DNA of 64,000 nt from assembly GCA_020249865.1 (NCBI GenBank), contig JADCEV010000019.1, positions 1 through 64,000 of the forward strand. The letters run 5' to 3'. Source of the stretch: Roseomonas sp. (GTDB lineage: Bacteria > Pseudomonadota > Alphaproteobacteria > Acetobacterales > Acetobacteraceae). The notes below the pieces were generated by a model. That model was not told the DNA's origin. It worked only from the letters and a program-made list of their open reading frames with translations, and made no database searches. This document shows positions 61,419-64,000 of this stretch, one piece after another (position 1 is the stretch's first letter; each line of letters begins with the position of its first letter). The position numbers were made by a program, and so were the translations under genes.

Positions 61419-64000
61419 GGCTTTTGCTCTCCTGCATTGAAGCGCAGAATCTTGGGCGGTTCGGGCATATTGGGTGGCGGTGTCAGCGTGCTTGGATGGG
61501 GCGCGGTGATGCCTTCCTCACCAGGGGCGCATTTCTTGATATTGACGCGCAAATCATACCAGGCGGCCTGACCAGTAATAGGATCGGCATTGGCCAGACG
61601 CGGGCCGGTTTGCGCGGGCAGCCATTCGCTGATGACGTGATTCAGCAAAAAGCCACGCTCGGCTTCCGCCGCATCGGGGCTCAACATCCAGGCACCAGCG
61701 CGTTTGCCAATCGCGTTCCAGGTCCAGACGGTGTCGGGGTTCACGCCTTCCATCAGCGTCACCTGCCCCTTCACGCGGCCATTGCGGCTTTCAACCCAGA
61801 CCCAATCATCCTGCGCAATGCCCATGGATTCGCCCTTGGCACGGCTCATATACAGGCGATTGGCGCCGTGGATTTGCCGTAGCCAGGCATTCATTGAACC
61901 CCAGGAATGATACATTGCCATGGGCCGCTGCGTGACGGCCGAAAATGGGAAGCCCGATGTGTCATGCGCTTCCTGTTCAAGCGGCGCATACCAGATGGGC
62001 AACGGGTCGCAGTAGCTGCGCACGCGTTCACGCAAGGCTTCCGGTGGTTGCTTGGCGCCATGGCCTTCCGCAGCCAGGCGGAATTTCTGCAAAGGCTCTG
62101 ACCAGATTTGCAAGACGATCTGATCAGACTTGCCAATCAGCCCCATCGCCTTGGCGTTTTCCAGATAGAGCTTGTTGGAATGCTTGAAATAGCTTTCCTC
62201 AGCGGAGAAATTATGCCGCCAGAAGCAGCCATTTTCGATATAGCGCTGCAATTGATCCGGGTTGGGTTTGCCCACGCCTTTCGCCGTTCCATCTTCACCG
62301 CGCCAACCCGCGAGCGGACCCACACCCGGCATGCGTTCGTGATTGACGATGTAATCCGCGTAATCCTTGAAGCGCGGGCTGCCATCTTCCTTGGTGAAGG
62401 CGGGCAGGCCAAGCCGCGCGCCCAATTCAATCAGCACATCCTGGAAGGGGCGCACATCACGATCCGGCTTCAGCACGGGCTGGCGAATGGCATCGCCTGG
62501 CCCATGAGAAGACCCAATCGGGCGATCCAGAATGGAAATGCAATCCCAGCGTTCCAGATAGGTCGTGTCCGGCAGGATCAAATCCGCATAGGGCACGGTT
62601 TCACTGAAAAACGCATCGGAATAGATCACGGTAGGGATGACGTATTCACCGGACGCATCCTTGGCCGTGAGGCATTCGATGGTTTCCAGCGGATTCATGG
62701 CGCTGTTCCAGGCCATATTCGCCATGAACATGAACAGGACATCAATCTTGTACGGGTCGCCCTTTGCGGCATTGCCGATCACGGTATGCATCATGCCATG
62801 CAGACCAAGCGGCGCTTCCCAGGAGAATGAATGGTCAATGCGGATGGGTGATCCATCATCATTCACCAGCAAATCATCCGGCCCATGGGTAAAGGACAGG
62901 ATATTGCCGGCAAGCGGCGTATTGGCCTTGGAATTCTTGCCAGCCGGGCCCGGGCCGGGCGGAATGGGCCGCGGGAAGGGCGCCTTGTAGCGCCAGGAAC
63001 CAGGCGTATCGATGGCGCCCAGCAGCATTTGCAGAATATGCAGCGCGCGGCAGGTATGAAAGCCATTGGAATGCGCGCTGATGCCGCGCATGGCGTGCAG
63101 CGCAACCGGGCGGCCGACCATCTTCTCATGCCGCCGGCCCAGCGTATCCGTCCAAGGCTGATCAAGCGTAATGGTCTGGTTGAACGCAACATCGGCCATC
63201 TCTGCCGCGATGCGGCGAATGCGTTCCGCATCCAGCCCGCAGCGTTCCGCGACTGCTTCCGGTGCATATTCAGCACCCAGATAGCGTTCCGCCATCAAGT
63301 GAAACACCGGGCGCGCCGCGCGGCCATCAGGCAGGGTGAAATCGCCGACCAGCACGGGGGAAAGATCAGCAGCGGCGGCATCCATCGCACCGCGCGCGCG
63401 GTCCCAGGCTAGCGGCTTGCCATCGGCGTCTCGGACAAAAAGCCCGTCATCCGCGCCGCCCGGATTGCGCACCACCAGCCAATGCGCATTGGTGTGGCGG
63501 ACCAGGAATTCCGAATCTACCCAATCATGGCGCAGCAATTCATGGATCAGCGCCATGACGAAAAGCCCATCCGTGCCGGGGCGGATACCCACCCATTCAT
63601 CGGCCACGGCGGAATAGCCGGTACGCACGGGATTGACCGAAACCACCTTGGCATTGCGCTTTTTCAGCGCCGCCAGGCCGGTTTTGATCGGGTTCGAATC
63701 ATGATCCTCGGCGACACCCAGGATCAGCAGATATTTCGCGCGTTCCCAATCGGGCTCACCAAATTCCCAGAAGGAACCGCCAATGGTGTAAAGCCCGCCG
63801 GCCGCCATATTGACGGAACAAAAGCCGCCATGCGCGGCAAAATTGGGCGTGCCGAATTGCGCGGCCCAGAACCCGGTCAGTGATTGGGATTGATCGCGCC
63901 CGGTGAAGAAAGCGAGCCGCTTCGGGTCTGTTTCGCGCACCTTCTTCAAGGCGCTGGTGGCGATCTCCATCGCCTCATCCCAGGAAATCTCGGCATATTC
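61415..64000 (-). CDS. Molybdopterin oxidoreductase catalytic subunit, SoeA-like (N-terminus outside window)
   Basis: The frame stays open through base 64000, so 861 C-terminal residues are visible and the gene begins beyond the window. It starts EYAEISWDEAMEIATSALKKV, a conserved stretch that follows the N-terminal Fe-S domain in this superfamily. WVGIRPGTDGLFVMALIHELLRHDWVDSEFLVRHTNAHWLVVRNPGG and GISAHSNGFHTCRALHILQMLLGAIDTPGS are family blocks; the C-terminal molydop-binding domain has SWGSMNAWLRQIHGANRLYMSRAKG. It overlaps the ferredoxin gene by four bases. Order A-B-C and the sequence style suggest sulfite dehydrogenase SoeABC, but other substrates cannot be excluded. Confidence 0.88.
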   Translation of the reverse strand, partial: EYAEISWDEAMEIATSALKKVRETDPKRLAFFTGRDQSQSLTGFWAAQFGTPNFAAHGGFCSVNMAAGGLYTIGGSFWEFGEPDWERAKYLLILGVAEDHDSNPIKTGLAALKKRNAKVVSVNPVRTGYSAVADEWVGIRPGTDGLFVMALIHELLRHDWVDSEFLVRHTNAHWLVVRNPGGADDGLFVRDADGKPLAWDRARGAMDAAAADLSPVLVGDFTLPDGRAARPVFHLMAERYLGAEYAPEAVAERCGLDAERIRRIAAEMADVAFNQTITLDQPWTDTLGRRHEKMVGRPVALHAMRGISAHSNGFHTCRALHILQMLLGAIDTPGSWRYKAPFPRPIPPGPGPAGKNSKANTPLAGNILSFTHGPDDLLVNDDGSPIRIDHSFSWEAPLGLHGMMHTVIGNAAKGDPYKIDVLFMFMANMAWNSAMNPLETIECLTAKDASGEYVIPTVIYSDAFFSETVPYADLILPDTTYLERWDCISILDRPIGSSHGPGDAIRQPVLKPDRDVRPFQDVLIELGARLGLPAFTKEDGSPRFKDYADYIVNHERMPGVGPLAGWRGEDGTAKGVGKPNPDQLQRYIENGCFWRHNFSAEESYFKHSNKLYLENAKAMGLIGKSDQIVLQIWSEPLQKFRLAAEGHGAKQPPEALRERVRSYCDPLPIWYAPLEQEAHDTSGFPFSAVTQRPMAMYHSWGSMNAWLRQIHGANRLYMSRAKGESMGIAQDDWVWVESRNGRVKGQVTLMEGVNPDTVWTWNAIGKRAGAWMLSPDAAEAERGFLLNHVISEWLPAQTGPRLANADPITGQAAWYDLRVNIKKCAPGEEGITAPHPSTLTPPPNMPEPPKILRFNAGEQKP

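Overview
The window is one 64 kb piece of a GC-rich (visually about 63-66 % GC) alphaproteobacterial chromosome. The genes are ordinary housekeeping and catabolic genes packed in operons with many ATGA overlaps. Several conserved gene sets point to Alphaproteobacteria: acpP-fabF-mltG, rpmF-plsX-fabH-ihfA-merR, infA-maf-rng-yacG, a Coq7-type ubiquinone hydroxylase, an Atm1-type exporter and an Aap-type amino-acid transporter. My best guess is Rhodospirillales/Acetobacteraceae (Roseomonas-like), by inference from gene style only. A perfect 14-bp parS core at 45103-45116 suggests that the window lies in the origin-proximal part of the chromosome.

Layout. 1-1.1 kb: a partial VTT-family membrane protein and a GH108-like muramidase gene. 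1.2-8.7 kb: a tandem glycine riboswitch followed by gcvT-gcvH-gcvP, then a Nudix hydrolase, an MmgE/PrpD protein and an EamA transporter, all closely packed. 8.7-10.5 kb: an AT-richer insert with an OmpA-like protein and 0.5 kb without a convincing gene. 10.5-16.8 kb: coq7, tcuB/tcuA, a DUF4743 Nudix protein, the Atm1-type ABC exporter and a small conserved protein. 17-21 kb: rpmB, mltG, fabF, acpP and a CBS-BON protein. 21-27.2 kb: a YjbF-like lipoprotein, atoD/atoA, a large MscS channel, a frameshifted MFS gene and a HIG1-domain protein. 27.4-37.9 kb: etfBA, a 3-hydroxyacyl-CoA dehydrogenase, a voltage-gated-type channel with a zinc ribbon, ilvE, an AhpD-like protein, enoyl-CoA hydratase, acyl-CoA synthetase, a DapA-family aldolase, a Bcr/CflA transporter and an SDR. 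37.9-45 kb: a GMC oxidoreductase, yacG-rng-maf-infA, scoB/scoA and mutL. 45-51.5 kb: an ornithine cyclodeaminase-like gene, aapQMP and kup. 51.5-54 kb: a PrlF-YhaV toxin-antitoxin pair and an AT-rich orphan membrane protein beside tRNA-Ala. 54.3-57.6 kb: rpmF, plsX, fabH, ihfA, a merR-type gene and tRNA-Pro. 57.6-64 kb: a molybdopterin oxidoreductase complex resembling SoeABC/DmsABC, with a solute-binding protein and a small secreted protein downstream; the catalytic subunit runs off the window.

How the parts fit. Fatty-acid and CoA chemistry dominate: synthesis by acpP, fabF, plsX and fabH, and breakdown by etfAB, hydroxyacyl-CoA dehydrogenase, enoyl-CoA hydratase, acyl-CoA synthetase and two CoA-transferase pairs. 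One-carbon and amino-acid metabolism is covered by gcvTHP, ilvE, the cyclodeaminase-like gene and aapQMP.

The less ordinary signals are mostly non-coding or structural. They are a possible start-codon-sequestering hairpin behind the glycine riboswitch, a family of four 44-bp palindromic repeats, a 103-bp tandem repeat that supplies a stop codon, a 5-bp duplication that breaks an MFS gene, the parS site, paired palindromes 22 bp apart in front of the toxin-antitoxin pair, and a channel ending in a zinc ribbon. I did not see a CRISPR array, a complete insertion sequence or a prophage. I found nothing I can defend as a wholly new multi-gene system.
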